A stretch of DNA of 64,000 nt from Congeria kusceri (Eukaryota; Mollusca; Bivalvia; Myida; Dreissenidae): the NCBI GenBank assembly GCA_027627225.1, contig CM051030.1, forward strand, positions 2,632,001-2,696,000. Reading direction: 5' to 3'. Numbering within the stretch: position 1 is the stretch's first letter; each line of letters starts with the position of its first letter. Below are positions 13,059 through 24,533 of this stretch, in pieces. The position numbers were made by a program, and so were the translations under genes. The notes beneath the pieces are model-generated. The model was not told the origin of the DNA. It was given only the letters and a program-made list of their open reading frames with translations, and searched no databases.

Positions 13059-13483
13059 TGTTCAGATGGTGCAAGTACAGTTATGTTCTTGCCTCAGGTA
13101 TTCTAGCAAATAATTGGCAACCACTATTCCACTATTCAACCACTATTCAATAGTTATAATCCGTTAATCATATAATCCTATAATCCTTTTGTACACACTG
13201 ATGTTTAGGGGTTTTCTCAAGGTGATGTTTGATGGAAATCACTCAGGTGTCACTCAGGTGTCACACAAATAATTTAAAAACCTTTTGTATACACTTCTTC
13301 AAACTGTTATTTTATCAAATAAGTATTCCATAAATTCACTTTTTCCCTACATTCAATAGATCTTTATACACATGTTGTACTATAAATTACTATTTTTTTA
13401 TCACTATAGACATGTATTTTAATGCATTTTTTGGAGAGCAAATTATCCACACATCCCTCCAGTATCGACCTTGAACCTTAACC

Positions 13484-13494
13484 ATACAGATATC
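13484..13494. repeat. LINE target-site duplication, right copy
   Basis: ATACAGATATC, identical to 5736-5746. It marks the 5' end of the LINE, 81 bases upstream of a receptor signal-peptide exon. Confidence 0.85.
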
Positions 13495-13575
13495 AACCAA
13501 GACTTGAATACAAAGATTTATTCTATACTGATTACGCCCTTGTTTAATACGTGTGTGCTTTTTAAAGCTGACAAA

Positions 13576-13627
13576 ATGTTGTTGTTATATATTGGAATGT
13601 TCATGCTTGACACTATGAGCGTGAAAG
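13576..13627 (+). CDS. Orphan signal-peptide exon of the receptor family
   Basis: ATG at 13576 opens a short exon encoding MLLLYIGMFMLDTMSVKG with a phase 1 donor G/GTAAAATA at 13627. Length (52 bases) and phase match the signal exons at 22326 and, apart from one codon, 35229, 43511 and 59908. The hydrophobic LLLYIGMFML core fits a signal peptide. No exon 2 follows before a dispersed-repeat block and the next signal exon at 15218, so it is either an orphan or an alternative first exon of R1. The LINE insertion ends 81 bases upstream and probably separates it from its promoter. Confidence 0.55.
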
Positions 13628-13723
13628 GTAAAATATTTTGTATCGATAGTTGTTGTTGCATCAAGTTGCATCAAGTTTAATTATGTTAAATGTATTTATA
13701 TAAAATTTCACACGAGCACACAA

Positions 13724-14185
13724 AACAAGAGCTGTCATAGGACAGCGCGCTCGACTATTCGAAGTATTTCAGTTGGTACATATTTTGGATAATGGAATGG
13801 GCATACATTTGTTGAAATACAAAACATTTAAGAGACGCCTTGTATAGTTTATACATTTTTGGATCAAAAATTTAAATAAAGTGTGCATAACTCTGTCAAA
13901 ATACAAAATAAAGTTATGGATAATGTTGCCCCTGATACTAGAGTTGATGACAAAGGTAAGTTCCAAGTTTCAAGTGAAAAGCTTATGTAGTATTGAAGTT
14001 ACAAAATTTTTGAATATAAACTTTAACCAGAAAATCTATGTGAAAAAGGTGCATAACTCTGTCAAAATACAAAAAGAGTTATGAGAAATGTTGCCCCTGA
14101 TACTGGAGTTGATGACAAAGGTTAATTCCAAGTAAATAAGTGAATAACTTATGTAGTTTTAAAGTTTTAAACTTTTGAATATAAT
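13724..14185. repeat. Dispersed bivalve-type repeat with ~170-bp monomers
   Basis: Begins AACAAGAGCTGTCATAGGAC and GACAGCGCGCTCGACTATTC, then runs through monomers of about 170 bases, each with an AACTCTGTCAAAATAC block, a GTTGATGACAAAGGTTA block and a TTTAACCAGAAAATCTATG block. A second, longer copy is at 48921-49545. No coding capacity. The class was not identified. Confidence 0.8.
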
Positions 14186-14339
14186 AATTATTCTTCGACT
14201 AGTCGAGCTAAAAATCACATTCTTAAAGTAAATTAATCATATTAAATATTAGTGTTTTGTACACGTATAATAAGAACAATAGCATCGCCTGCGTATTCGT
14301 GCCCGCTCGTCTGATTATTGATCACACTCTTAGAAAATA

Positions 14340-14790
14340 AACACACACACAAATGAATTTTCTAAGTCGTAAAAAGGCCATAAATACCTATAACAGATGT
14401 ATGGTTCTTGTTCTACACACTCTCCTCCTCATTCTAAATACGTATACTAAACTGAAGGCTTGTGGTCCAAAAAAATTGGAGGTAAACGAAAAACTTAACC
14501 ATGACAAATAAATGAGTCAAAAAATAGATTTAAATCAATAAAAATGCAAAACAGAGTTATATTTTTGTCTTACACGCCCATCTTATCATACTGGATAATT
14601 ATTCATCGCACGAAGGTTATATGTTCAATGGTTTTCAACAAAAACGGACTTACAAATAAAATCAAAGCCGCAAAAGGGCCGTAAATCAGAGTTATGTACT
14701 TTTGGCTACAAACTCATTTCATCGTGTTGAATGACTGATTGGTCTTTTTTCACAAATGCTGTTTACTCAAGAACATGTTAACATCAATTT
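14340..14790. repeat. Second dispersed repeat family, block 1
   Basis: Diverged ~150-180-base monomers with the recurring words AAAAGGGCC.TAAAT, AACAGAGTTAT, CTACACACTC and TCAACAAAAACGGAC. A related block is at 16300-16770. No coding signal. Confidence 0.55.
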
Positions 14791-16299
14791 AAATACTCAA
14801 GTGAAATCAAATAAAGTATAAATGTTTGAACAGTTTGACTGTACAATCGAAACTTAATCGAAACTGTGATTAAATTAATACTCATTTAATTTCCTTTTCG
14901 TGGTACATGTTGATCGAAATATTGAAGGATCAGCGTGTTGGAGCTTTATTCTTAAACGATATACGTACACCTTTAACTAATCAACAGGTATTACACATCA
15001 AGTAATTGTGCACATAGCTTTGTTATATCAGGTAAACACAGCTGATTCGCAACATTAACTTCACATCTATCCGTTCAGTAGTCAATGTTTAAAAACATCC
15101 TTATTTCTTTCCAAAAAATATATCGGCCGAGAACTTCGTTAATCAATATTTAAATACAGCAAGGGCTTGAAACACCTATTTTTTTCCTTGTTTAAAACGT
15201 TTCATAAATCTAATAAAATGATGCTGTTTTTATGGTAATGTTCATGTTTGGCGCTATCAAAGTAAAAGGTAATACATTGTTTGCCTTGATTCGTATTATT
15301 TATAAATGCTGGTGTTTTAGGTACCTTTGTATTTATTATAATTTAGAACCATTTATCACCATAAACATAGCCCAAATATTTATTATTGAATACGATAATC
15401 CATCGCTCGTTCCAAACCGATGGGAAATATAAGTACCTATCCGTTTTGATGTATATATTATATATAATATATACAGAGTGCACATCAATCACACATCTTT
15501 TTACCCGAAACAAAATCATTGTTTAACGAGTCAAATTACTTATTAACATTAAGTCTGTTTACATATCAATACAGCGCAAACGTTGACGAACTTTACGATT
15601 CGGACAATTGTACAACTTAAATGCATTTAGACCATTTGAAAGCTGTCGTACTTGATACTATAAACAACGCTAGGATAATAACGATCTTCGTTCTGTCTTT
15701 GATAGTGATGTGGATAGGTAAACGGCTTACAAAAGACGCATCTCCCTTCAGCATTGTCATACAATAACGAGATTAACGTATATTACTTAGTAAATTTAGT
15801 TAAAACATTTGTGATTTAGCAAACACGAAGTCTAAACTTTACAATACTATGAGCTTGATATTGTTAAGACAATTTGTATGAATTATATAATAAATGTAAA
15901 CAAACGTTTAAAAATTATGTCACTTAATGCATTATGAATATATTTACAAAATAATTAAACAGTTATATAAGTAAAAGTAGTTTGACAATTTCTTCATGGA
16001 TGACTACACATATTTACATCCCAAAACAAATGCGTTATAGTTTCAGGTGAATCCTACAGAGTGAGCGTTGATTTAACCGACTGGTATTCCGTGCAATGTG
16101 ATTTAGCGGAGCCACAGCTTACGTACCGCAACGGCTCTTTTCATGTGGAAGAATCAATTGATGCACTAAACATTACCTCTGATGTCTGGGTCGGTTATAT
16201 TTCGGCAAAAGTTTAGTTTTTGCTATTGGGTATGTGTGTCGTGTTTTATGTTACCCTGTTAATGTACTTAAGTATATTTGAATAGCTTATAATTGTAAA

Positions 16300-16770
16300 A
16301 CAAGAGCACCAGATGAATTTATATTTCGAAGAAGGACCATAAATCTATAAAATATTCATAACAGAGTCATGTCTTTTGTCCTACACACTTATTTTGTCAT
16401 ACTGAATAAGCATACCAAATCTGAAGGCTAATTGGTCATTTGCTTTTTTAATGAGCGTGGACGTTAATGAAATACTTTAACACGAAAACTGACTCTTTCC
16501 TAGTCACAAAGGGGCCATTAATCAATTAAACTCCAAAACAGAGTTTTTGTCACACACGCTGATCTCATCATGCTGGATAAATATACCGACATAAACGATA
16601 TGAAACTACAAAAAAGTATCAGTCGAATAAAGTCGAGCACAATCCTTGACAGATGTATGGTTCTTGTCATTCACACTCATCTCATCATGCGGGATAAGTT
16701 GCCAAATTTGCAATATAGTCAAATGGTTTTCAAGAAAAGTGGACCTAAACGAAATTCTTAAGATATGCAA
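16300..16770. repeat. Second dispersed repeat family, block 2 (R1 intron 2)
   Basis: Monomers resembling those at 14340-14790: AACAGAGT, TTTTGTC.TACACAC, CTCATCATGC.GGATAA, TTTTCAAGAAAAGTGGACC. It lies between exons 2 and 3 of R1. Short open frames inside are repeat-derived. Confidence 0.55.
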
Positions 16771-16840
16771 TTATAAATTAACTTTATAATATTAACCGCG
16801 AATCTGGTTAGTTTGTTCGTTTGATTCAATGTAATCCTCG

Positions 16841-16922
16841 CCAATAAACTTCAAACCTCGGCCAATACGGAAAAAAGCACGGCCAATATGGAAAAAGGCA
16901 ACCAATACTAGATTTGGCCAAT
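16841..16922. promoter_or_regulatory. Cluster of five CCAAT pentamers
   Basis: CCAAT occurs at 16841, 16862, 16883, 16902 and 16918, all on the + strand at 16-21-base spacing. Two units share CGGCCAATA.GGAAAAA. Two more (AGGCCAATAAGG, GGCCCAATAAC) occur at 17348 and 17368. CCAAT is the NF-Y core, but these may equally be subrepeats of a small element in R1 intron 2. A 95-codon open frame (16955-17242, hydrophobic N-terminus MRLLASLLGAIFKTLSIFCM) follows without homology support. Confidence 0.25.
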
Positions 16923-17232
16923 CAGAATACAGGATTACTTCGGCCTTATGTGAGATGAGATTATTGGCAAGTCTTTTGGGCGCCATTTTCAAAACGCTAA
17001 GCATATTTTGCATGTTGTATTTGTTTCTAAATGGTTCTACATGTAGCACTCCCAGGTTTTCCGAGACGCGGTCGGGATTACAGTGCATATCTATTGGTGG
17101 TGTTAATACATTTGCGACTTTCACGATAAGCGGATATTGTGTGCCGGAAAATGAGTTAGCAGACGTCATTCAAAGTTTTAACGCGAACATTTTACCATCT
17201 GTTTTGATACTTGTACTATTAAAACTGAAAGA

Positions 17233-17405
17233 TGATGCATAATATTGTCAAGTTAATTAACAAAAATGTCATTAATTAGTTGAATTCATATTGGCCTTGT
17301 TATGCATAATATTGTCAAGTTAAATAACAACAATGTCATTAACTAGGCCAATAAGGCTGTCTTCGGCCCAATAACAAGGCCGATATGAATTCAATTAATT
17401 TATTA
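17233..17405. repeat. Direct plus inverted repeat cluster, MITE-like
   Basis: GCATAATATTGTCAAGTTAA is repeated 70 bases apart (about 17238 and 17303), and GAATTCATATTGGCCTTGTTA (about 17282-17302) is inverted as TAACAAGGCCGATATGAATTC (about 17373-17393). It can fold into a hairpin. It is in R1 intron 2. Confidence 0.5.
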
Positions 17406-20209
17406 CATTAAATTATTAAAGAAAAAATGCATTATTTGTATAATATGCATGTTAACTATGTATTACTTTTTTTTTAAACATCAGTATGCTGTTCTACGCA
17501 AAATTTAGTAATTGCAATTAACCACATGGTTCGATATAATGTTATTGGCCGTTCTTAAATTTAGAAGTATTCAAAACTCAAACTGACTCTTTGTAGGTTG
17601 TGTACATACTCACGGACGGAAAACATACATTGTACCGAGCATCGGGCACTGTCATAATGTGTGCAGCGGCGGAATATTCGGGATAAGAAATCTCGACAAA
17701 GTAATGAACCACATATATTAGTACAGTATATTATTGCCCATAATTAAAATAAGAGCAACTGGACATTATTATTTGTATAACAACACGAACATTTTATACA
17801 TTAAAGTTTTACTTGTTTGCCTGATTGTTGCACATTTGTTACACCCCGCGTTAGTCGATAAGGCCCTACCAATTTGATTCTATGTTTAGCGTCCTAAGGC
17901 TGGTAAGTTTTCGGATGCCTGAACAGCATTTTTGACAAAAATCGAGTTGGAAAGCTTATAAAATATGCCTATAATTAGACACTTGGTGTGATTTCCTAAT
18001 TTTATGATCTCAGTCAATGAATGGCATTGTAAATAATATACCTCATGATGCTTAGTTCAAATTATATTTGAGATTTGAATGAATATTGTTGGTGGGAATC
18101 TTGCATTTTGGATATGTGTATCACTTGAAATAAGTTGATGATATTACACGATTCTTATTTTGAATCTTGCATTTGTCAGTAACTTACCTACAGCTTTATA
18201 GATCTAAAACACATTAAATTGGTATGTGTTGTCTTATTAATATTTTAAATTGCCCTTTTTAGAACATACTTTCAAATTTGTAAATATTCAATGTTAAAAC
18301 ATGTTTATATGATTATGAAGATGTTATTAGATCTATCTACATGTATTCTTCTAAAACTAGTCAATTTATTGTTAAATTACTCTGTCAAAGTAGGTTACCA
18401 ATATGAAGATGACATAAAAAGTTTTGCAAGCAAACATTTGCTTTAGCTTGTATCACTGCAACAAATAAGTTATGAAAACAATGTTTGTATCGACTAATTG
18501 TGTTTGTTTCTGCCTGGTTGGTAGGTTTTGAAAAAAATCATAGGGACGCTAAACATAGAATCAAATTTGTATGGCTTAACTAGGAATATACACTGATTAT
18601 CAATGTGTCTACATATATATATGTTATTTTTTTTACTTTTTTAAACAGAGTGCTTTGGGGTGTCTTTGCAACGATGGATCTTTGGATGAATGGTCTTCAG
18701 AATTGATAATGCCGAATGAAAATCTTTGCGGCTTTCACTTGTATGCTGTTTACACTGAAATGAATGGTTAGGAACCTATACCAATCCTAAAACAGTATTT
18801 AATACTGTTAGTACCTAAATTTTAACGTTTAAGTTAGCTTAAAATTATTTTGTTTTGGATTTTAACGTATATTTATATTTACTAAAAAGTAATTTATTTT
18901 AAATTAAACAATAAATGAACATTATCCTTCAAATATGTAATAAAATATATAATTTTAGTACAATTATTTGCAAATATAGTTAACAATACTATGATTGTGT
19001 ATAAAATACAAAAGTAAACGCATATATAGCTTTGGTATTATAAACTTCATTTGTATTAATGATATTCACACGAAATACACTTTAATCAGAAGGGTCACTG
19101 TTTATATTTTTTGTATGCGAATACCTATTGATTTTATTTTTTTATTTGCAACACTGGCCAATCCATCAGATTCAACACAGCAAGGCATTAATGTGTTTAA
19201 TTTTTTCTGTATAAGAACAATTATGACAATTGTATCTCTATTTCTTATTAGTAATTGGTTTATTCTTATGATGGTTAAAAGTAATGTTTTATGTTAGTTA
19301 ATGCAGCTATAAATCTCGATAACGAAGACTCTACAGGAGACTGTCTTACATACTTCTACCCGAATTTGAGGTGGAGTCCCTGCGAAAGGTCCGATATTAT
19401 AAAAACAATGTGTAGCAACGCTTCATATTCAGGTATTTCAAAAAAGCATTTTTTAAATATCATTAATTAAAGTGCTTAATGTAAAAGAACATAAACTAAT
19501 TTACATTTTAGACGATTTACAGTACCAGTATAGAGTGTCTTCCAAATGGTACTTTTATCTTTTCGGTTGTAGACAACACAACGCAATATCCAGATCGGCA
19601 ATATGCATTTTTAGAAAGTAGAAATAGGACTCTGCAGCTCACAAACTTTGGCAGAAAGAAGGCACTCTGTGTCAGAGGTAATCTGTCTAATATTAAGGCC
19701 CTTGATTTTAATTATATTTCAACTTATAACACACATGTTAGAAGAAACAAAATAAAGCTTTTATAGGATACAGTGTTTATACCATTTCACGAAGTCGACT
19801 TTCGGTTGCGATCGAATTGTCTACTTATAGAGGACATGGTTGACAGAAATGAAAGCAACGATAGCTACTGTGTGCTGGAAAGAAATGTTGCTTCAGATGA
19901 AGGCATTGTTCGCTATTATAACACACTATGTATTCAGAATAAGAAGAATTGCACCATGGACGACTGCAGTTCCGATTACTTTAATACGGTTTCCTATGAA
20001 AACGTTAAAAACGTTTGTGTTAATAGCGATTACATGAACAACAAGTAAATGGAAAACACTCCGAAAGCGCAAACCTCAGCCAACAATCTCCAAACACTAC
20101 AGAATACTTAGAAAAAACAACCATGTATTGAAAAGGTGGATCATCGAAATCTTATAAATTATAATGTGTTCATTTGCTCATTTCCAACCTTTACAGGTCA
20201 TGTAAATTC

Positions 20210-20320
20210 GTTCATAGCATTTTGCTTAATGTTGCTAACAAATAAACAAACAAACAAACAGAGATACACACACGTACAAAAGCATGACCTCCTTGACAGA
20301 GGTAACTTAACTTAAACTAG
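20210..20320. repeat. Dispersed repeat 3' end after R1 (also near 25200 and 30480)
   Basis: Contains GTTGCTAACAAA, an AAACAAAC-rich tract, AAAGCATGACCTCC and CTTAAACTAGACATAC. The same order occurs at 25196-25320 and 30475-30600. Two of the three follow a receptor stop codon by 160-250 bases, so it could be a repeat carried in the duplicated 3' flank. Confidence 0.6.
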
Positions 20321-21329
20321 ACATACCCGAAGGGTCTTAACTTTGAAAATGTCAGAGGTATGTATCCTCATCGGACATGACCCAAGAAAACGTGAAGTAG
20401 GAACATCAGCAACACTGGCCAATTCATCAGATGCACACTGCTGCTCAATGATATACAATATTCAGGGTCAGATACAGAAATCACTAGGAAGACATGACTT
20501 GTGCATTCGTGACAAAAAAGTCATATTACACGGAATACAGATATACTTTTGTTTTCATTTTACATGTAAATAACATTTGAGAAGATAACTACATTGCACA
20601 TATATATAACACAAAGATTTTAGCTATGTATGCGATTTATAAACGTTTTGCGAAAAACTGTGTTCATGTATATACATGTGCCATTTTTCTTGTATTATGT
20701 TAAATTCTAGTTTACACAATACGAATCGCTATATATGTACTTTAAAAAACAATATATTTTTTATGATAATTATGATTTATCTCGTAGATCTTTAAACATA
20801 ATGCTTTTATGCTCATTGAAAGTTATTAATGTTGATGCTGTATATTGGAATCTTATTCACAAAATTTAAAATTATTCTTCAAGGTTTCATATATTGGGTA
20901 CTTTGTGTTGTGATAATCTTCGACATTATTTCGTAACGTTGAATTAAATTATATTAAAATATTATCTGTCTTAAAAAGGCAGATGATTTTACTCACAATT
21001 GCTATGTGTTTATTTGGACTCCTAAAAATGTGTCAATCAATTTTATAATGAACTACGTGGTATATATTCGGCAAAATTAGTCATATGTACAACAAAGTAT
21101 GTTCGAGTATATACGTAAGGTTTTGTAATGATCACATGTAAAAGTATCAATTACATCGTTTTTGTACTGAACTCGAAAATTATAAAATACAGCATTGTGA
21201 AAACATTATTACAACATAAATTAAAAGTGGCATATGATTTAAGGAAACACTCGAATTATGCCTTATAAAGATTACCAATAAAACTTCTGAATAACGACTA
21301 CTATAGAAGGCCGACAGACAAGAGATGGA
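20321..21329. other. Noncoding, nothing recognised
   Basis: AT-rich spacer after R1. A 76-codon open frame at 20343-20573 contains CAACACTGGCCAAT.CATCAGA, a word also present at about 19151 in R1, but no domain is recognisable. I make no gene call. Confidence 0.4.
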
Positions 21330-21590
21330 AAAGGCTGATAACAGTGGAAGTTTCCCCAGACCAGTTAAAAACTATACCCCAGGGCTTGATGATGAAAGCG
21401 ACATGGCAATCATGATTTAGTCATGGGAACAACGTATGAAAGTGTTATCGACTGTATGTGACAACGGTTGTGATAAATGTTGCATGTGTAACAGTTTAAA
21501 TTGCATTTATCGGCCCAATGCTAAATACACAAATGCATATACACATATAATGAGACCATGACCATTTGAGTGGACTGAGTGGTTATAAAC
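21330..21590 (+). pseudogene. Fossil class B receptor tail exon
   Basis: Matches the R0 tail exon over about 200 bases in collinear order: GGGAACAACGTATGAAAGTG (cf. R0 GGGAACGACGTATGGACGTG), TTATCGACTG, ATCGGCCCAATG and GACCATTTGAGTGGACT (cf. R0 GATCATGTGAGTGGACT). Stop codons and length changes break the frame. There is no membrane exon upstream. It shows that a class B gene once lay here, between class A copies R1 and R2/R3. Confidence 0.65.
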
Positions 21591-22325
21591 ATGTACATGT
21601 AAATAGATAATAATGTTTTGGAAAAGAAAATGTATTTATAGTATTAACATTTTAGGCATGCTTTTTAAATTGAATAATGTATTAAGTACGCAATTAATAA
21701 AGGCTTGTCATTCTTAAGCTGTTTTAGAATATTAACGTTCCTAGTTTTTTTTAGTAATCATACTGTACTAGAATGTATTCCTCTATATTACTTTTATAAA
21801 TAACTTCAAACAGAAAATTGGAAATTGCAACTCAATTATCTTTATGTAAATAGTTTATATTTGACTTCAAGAGAAAATTCCATCAACTTTTGAACTCTTC
21901 ATACCAAGTGAGTTTTGATAATAAGCTGTATCACACAGAGAAAGGAGCAAATCAATCAGAATACTCTGAATAACACATTTTAATCTTCCAAACCAAAACC
22001 AAATGTTTGTTGTAATTGTAATAGGTAAATTAAAAATATGTAGGCCATTTCAGTGATTGCTACATTTTGAAACCATATGCAGACAAACAAATATGGGTTG
22101 GTATCAAATTTGTGGACTCCATTTTAAGGAAGTTTTCGGTATCATACTGACATCAGTCAATTACATTTGGCACAGTGCGACATTTGATAATGAAGCTAAT
22201 ATTGATTTACAGTTTTTAAGTTTCATTTTCATCTAACGAGCATTAAAATTGGTGAAAACTTCCTCAATAACTTCCTTAATAACAGCCAAGTGTACAGATA
22301 AATCGTTGTGTTTTATAAAGCTAAA

Positions 22326-24533
22326 ATGATGATTTTATGTCATGGAATATTTATGCTTGGGATTATGAGAGTAAACGGTAATAATCTGATTATTGGTCAA
22401 AACCATTTGGTTTACTAGTAGCATTTAGATTCAATCTGCCAAAAGTATCCGTTGTAAGTTGTATTGCCAGTCCGGAAATTTTTGTATATTGCGAATTGCG
22501 ATAAAGAAAATATTGAAATATTGTCGTTTTTCAATTATATTTAAGTCATAACATTTTTACATAAAAAATAACACAATGATTACTTACTGTTTTCCAAATC
22601 AAACTCCTATTTATTCAACCGATATCTTTCATTACAGGTTTTTATATTTATCTTACCCATGCAATTGAATCCAAAATTAACACAACGACCTTTAAACAAC
22701 AATTACGTTGGAATTATAACATCAATGCTATTATGATATGATCCAAGCATATAGGATAAACCTTTGTAGTGGGAAATCTGTATGTGTTTGGGTTTTACAA
22801 AATCGAAGGTAGTGGAGAGAATTCTTTTAACTTTTCTAGGATACTTGTTGAAGTAGACAAGAATAATTACAATGCATTTGATTATCCATTTGCTTATTGA
22901 TAATTAGGATAAATCCCCTGTATAGGTATGCTATGTGCGAAAAGTACAATAGTAGTCTAAATCAAACTTGTCCGATTATGGTTAACATCCGGTTCTCCCA
23001 ATCTGTTTACAAACGAAACTGTTTAATAAACTATTAAAATTAATAATTAACTTATTTGTTACGCAATAGATGTAACATCGACAGCGCTAAAAATGGACGC
23101 AGTTACAGATAACTAGGTCGATAGCACAACAATTTGCTATCAAAACAACCTATACCCAGCATCTCCTCGAATTATCACAAATGGTGGACTCAATCAAACA
23201 CATAGTCAGTACTACTGGACAGGAGTAACCAGAGAAAAGCTCATTGATAAAGAAATCATCGATCGGTGCGTAAATGTTGCAAATAAATACATGTATAAAT
23301 AACAATTATTGGGTTTCTTTTAAATAATTCGTAAATAGCAATAAATATAGACGTAGGACGTTGTGTAATGAAATTACAGTACGGTATTTCAACAGTGGTA
23401 TGAACAAAAGTCAGCTCGGTACGTGTGACATACATTAGTGCATTAGGCATTGATTTCATCTGATTCAGTTGTTCGTGTTAAGAACAAACTGATATGTGTA
23501 TAATCATATTGACAATACGTATTCAGGTGATAGTTTTATCATATCTATTCAATGTATTAATATTTATAAAACGTATTTGTCCGTATTTGTCAGTGTAGTG
23601 CTTAATTATGTAAGAACGCGAAATCTTTTATTTAGCTCATTTTCAACATAAGACAGTGGTTCCTTAACACTTCCTCTTTGCAGATCGCAATATTTACAAC
23701 ATGCCAGAAGTTTTTCCCGAGGTAGTTTCTTTTTTAACTAATTTAAGTAACACGTGCTTTTGTTGATGATATTAACAGTCAAATTTTAATTTTAGAAAAT
23801 ATCACGCATAATCAAGATGTAGAATATGCTTTTTTGGGAAAACTGATATGACTCTGACGTTTGCAGACATTGGCACCAAACATGCGCTCTGTGTCAAAGG
23901 TAAACTATTGTACCAATGCAATAGAAAATCAGACAATACTAAATCTATTTGATAGAATCTGATATGGATAAATTCACCTTTATTAATTAAGTGTCATCTG
24001 AACGTACGATTCAGATCTTATTCAGACATATACGGTATATCTACATATCGTGCGTGAAGTAGCATGAAACTTGGTTCCAATATTCGTGTTTAGTTGAAAC
24101 CTATTTATTTTAGCTCGATTGCATCGAAAGCCTTAGGCTTATAGAGACACTCTCGAGTCCGTTTCCTGGGTAGAACCAGTACTTGGTGCCTTTGGGGGAG
24201 ATCTTGAGAAGGCTCCCAGAGTGGGGATCGAACCCTGGACCTCCCGATCGCTAGGCGGACACCATATCCACTACGCCACCGCGACCTTGTTAATATTAGT
24301 GTCCAGTAATAACATCAATAATACATATATGATGTACGTAATTTTCAAAAACGCAAAACACTCATTTTTTAAAGAAACAGAACCAATATCAACGGCCACT
24401 TTTACGCACCGTTTGGAACCATCCATTTCACCAACATCTTTTCCATCACTACCTGTTTCATCCAACGTTCCAACAGACAGCACTACAGTGGATACTAAGG
24501 AAGGAGCATTTCAAACCAAGACTTCCAGCAAAG
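22326..24533 (+). pseudogene. R2: decayed receptor copy, exons 1, (2), 6, 7, 8
   Basis: Signal exon 22326-22377 (MMILCHGIFMLGIMRVNG, phase 1). A degenerate exon 2 lies at about 22639-22740 (GFYIYLTHAIESKINTTTF; the W-G-Y end appears as NNYVGII only in another frame). WSC exons and exon 5 are missing. Exon 6 at 23070-23265 has an in-frame TAG (VTDN-stop), one extra base near its 3' end, and still reads NNLYPAS and QYYWTGVTREK. Exon 7 at 23797-23899 (NQDVEYAFLGK, KHALCVKG) carries a frameshift. The stalk exon 24375-24533 is intact (ETEPISTATFTHRLEPSISP, SSNVPTDSTTVD). No membrane or tail exon precedes R3. Exons 6-8 are close duplicates of R3 exons 6-8. The remnant is clearly noncoding as a whole. 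Confidence 0.75.
24112..24286 (-). mobile_element. tRNA-derived SINE in R2 intron 7
   Basis: Read on the - strand it starts near 24286 with GTCGCGGTGGCGTAGTGGAT (A box TGGCGTAGTGG), has the B box GGTTCGATCC at 24225-24234, then a conserved body (GGCTCCCAGAG ... CTCAAGATCTCCCCC ... CAGGAAACGGACTCGAGAG) and ends near 24112 at an AGCTAAAA tail. The tRNA-like head plus conserved centre is the layout of metazoan SINEs with a shared central domain. Family name not assigned. It inserted between R2 exons 7 and 8. Confidence 0.8.

Larger units (their letters stand above)
5747..13483 (-). mobile_element. L1/Tx1-like LINE, nearly full length
   Basis: A 7.7-kb non-LTR retrotransposon on the - strand. 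The poly(A) end appears as a 31-base T-run at 5747-5777, followed by a ~355-base 3' UTR, ORF2 (9938 to 6133), a long ~2.2-kb inter-ORF spacer, ORF1 (13058 to 12099) and a ~425-base 5' UTR. It is flanked by an 11-bp perfect duplication (5736-5746 and 13484-13494), which fixes both ends. A coiled-coil/RRM ORF1 plus an APE-type endonuclease and RT without a visible RNase H fits the L1 / Tx1 group. Only two lesions were found in ORF2 (one stop, one single-base frameshift), so the insertion is young. Confidence 0.9.
15218..20048 (+). pseudogene. R1: WSC / lectin-like receptor lacking exon 6, stalk and membrane exon
   Basis: Exons seen: signal 15218-15268 (one base short; an inner ATG at 15232 keeps phase); exon 2 16047-16229 (SYRVSVDLTDW, NITSDVWVGYISAKV, then TAG at 16214-16216, five codons before the donor); WSC exon 3 17597-17700 (GCVHTHG, GHCHNVCSGGIFGIRN); WSC exon 4 18649-18766 (GCLCNDGS, LCGFHLYAVY); exon 5 19298-19432 (GDCLTYFYPNLRWSPCERSD); exon 7 19573-19677 (QYAFLESRNRT, KKALCVRG); class A tail to 20048 (EDMVDRNESN, YCVLERN, YYN, YFN, DYMNN). 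Exon 3 is exactly as long as in R4. Missing are exon 6, stalk and membrane helix. An internal AG before GAGGACATGG at about 19829 would join exon 7 to the tail in frame. The nonsense codon and damaged signal exon argue for a pseudogene. Confidence 0.7.

Noticed and set aside
16792..17242. Overlapping + and - frames of 95 and 125 codons in R1 intron 2
   Set aside because: No homology, overlapping on opposite strands, next to a CCAAT/hairpin repeat cluster; kept only as a regulatory curiosity.
24225..24286. Genuine tRNA gene on the - strand
   Set aside because: The A and B boxes are present but the sequence continues into a SINE body and no clean acceptor stem pairs at the 3' side.
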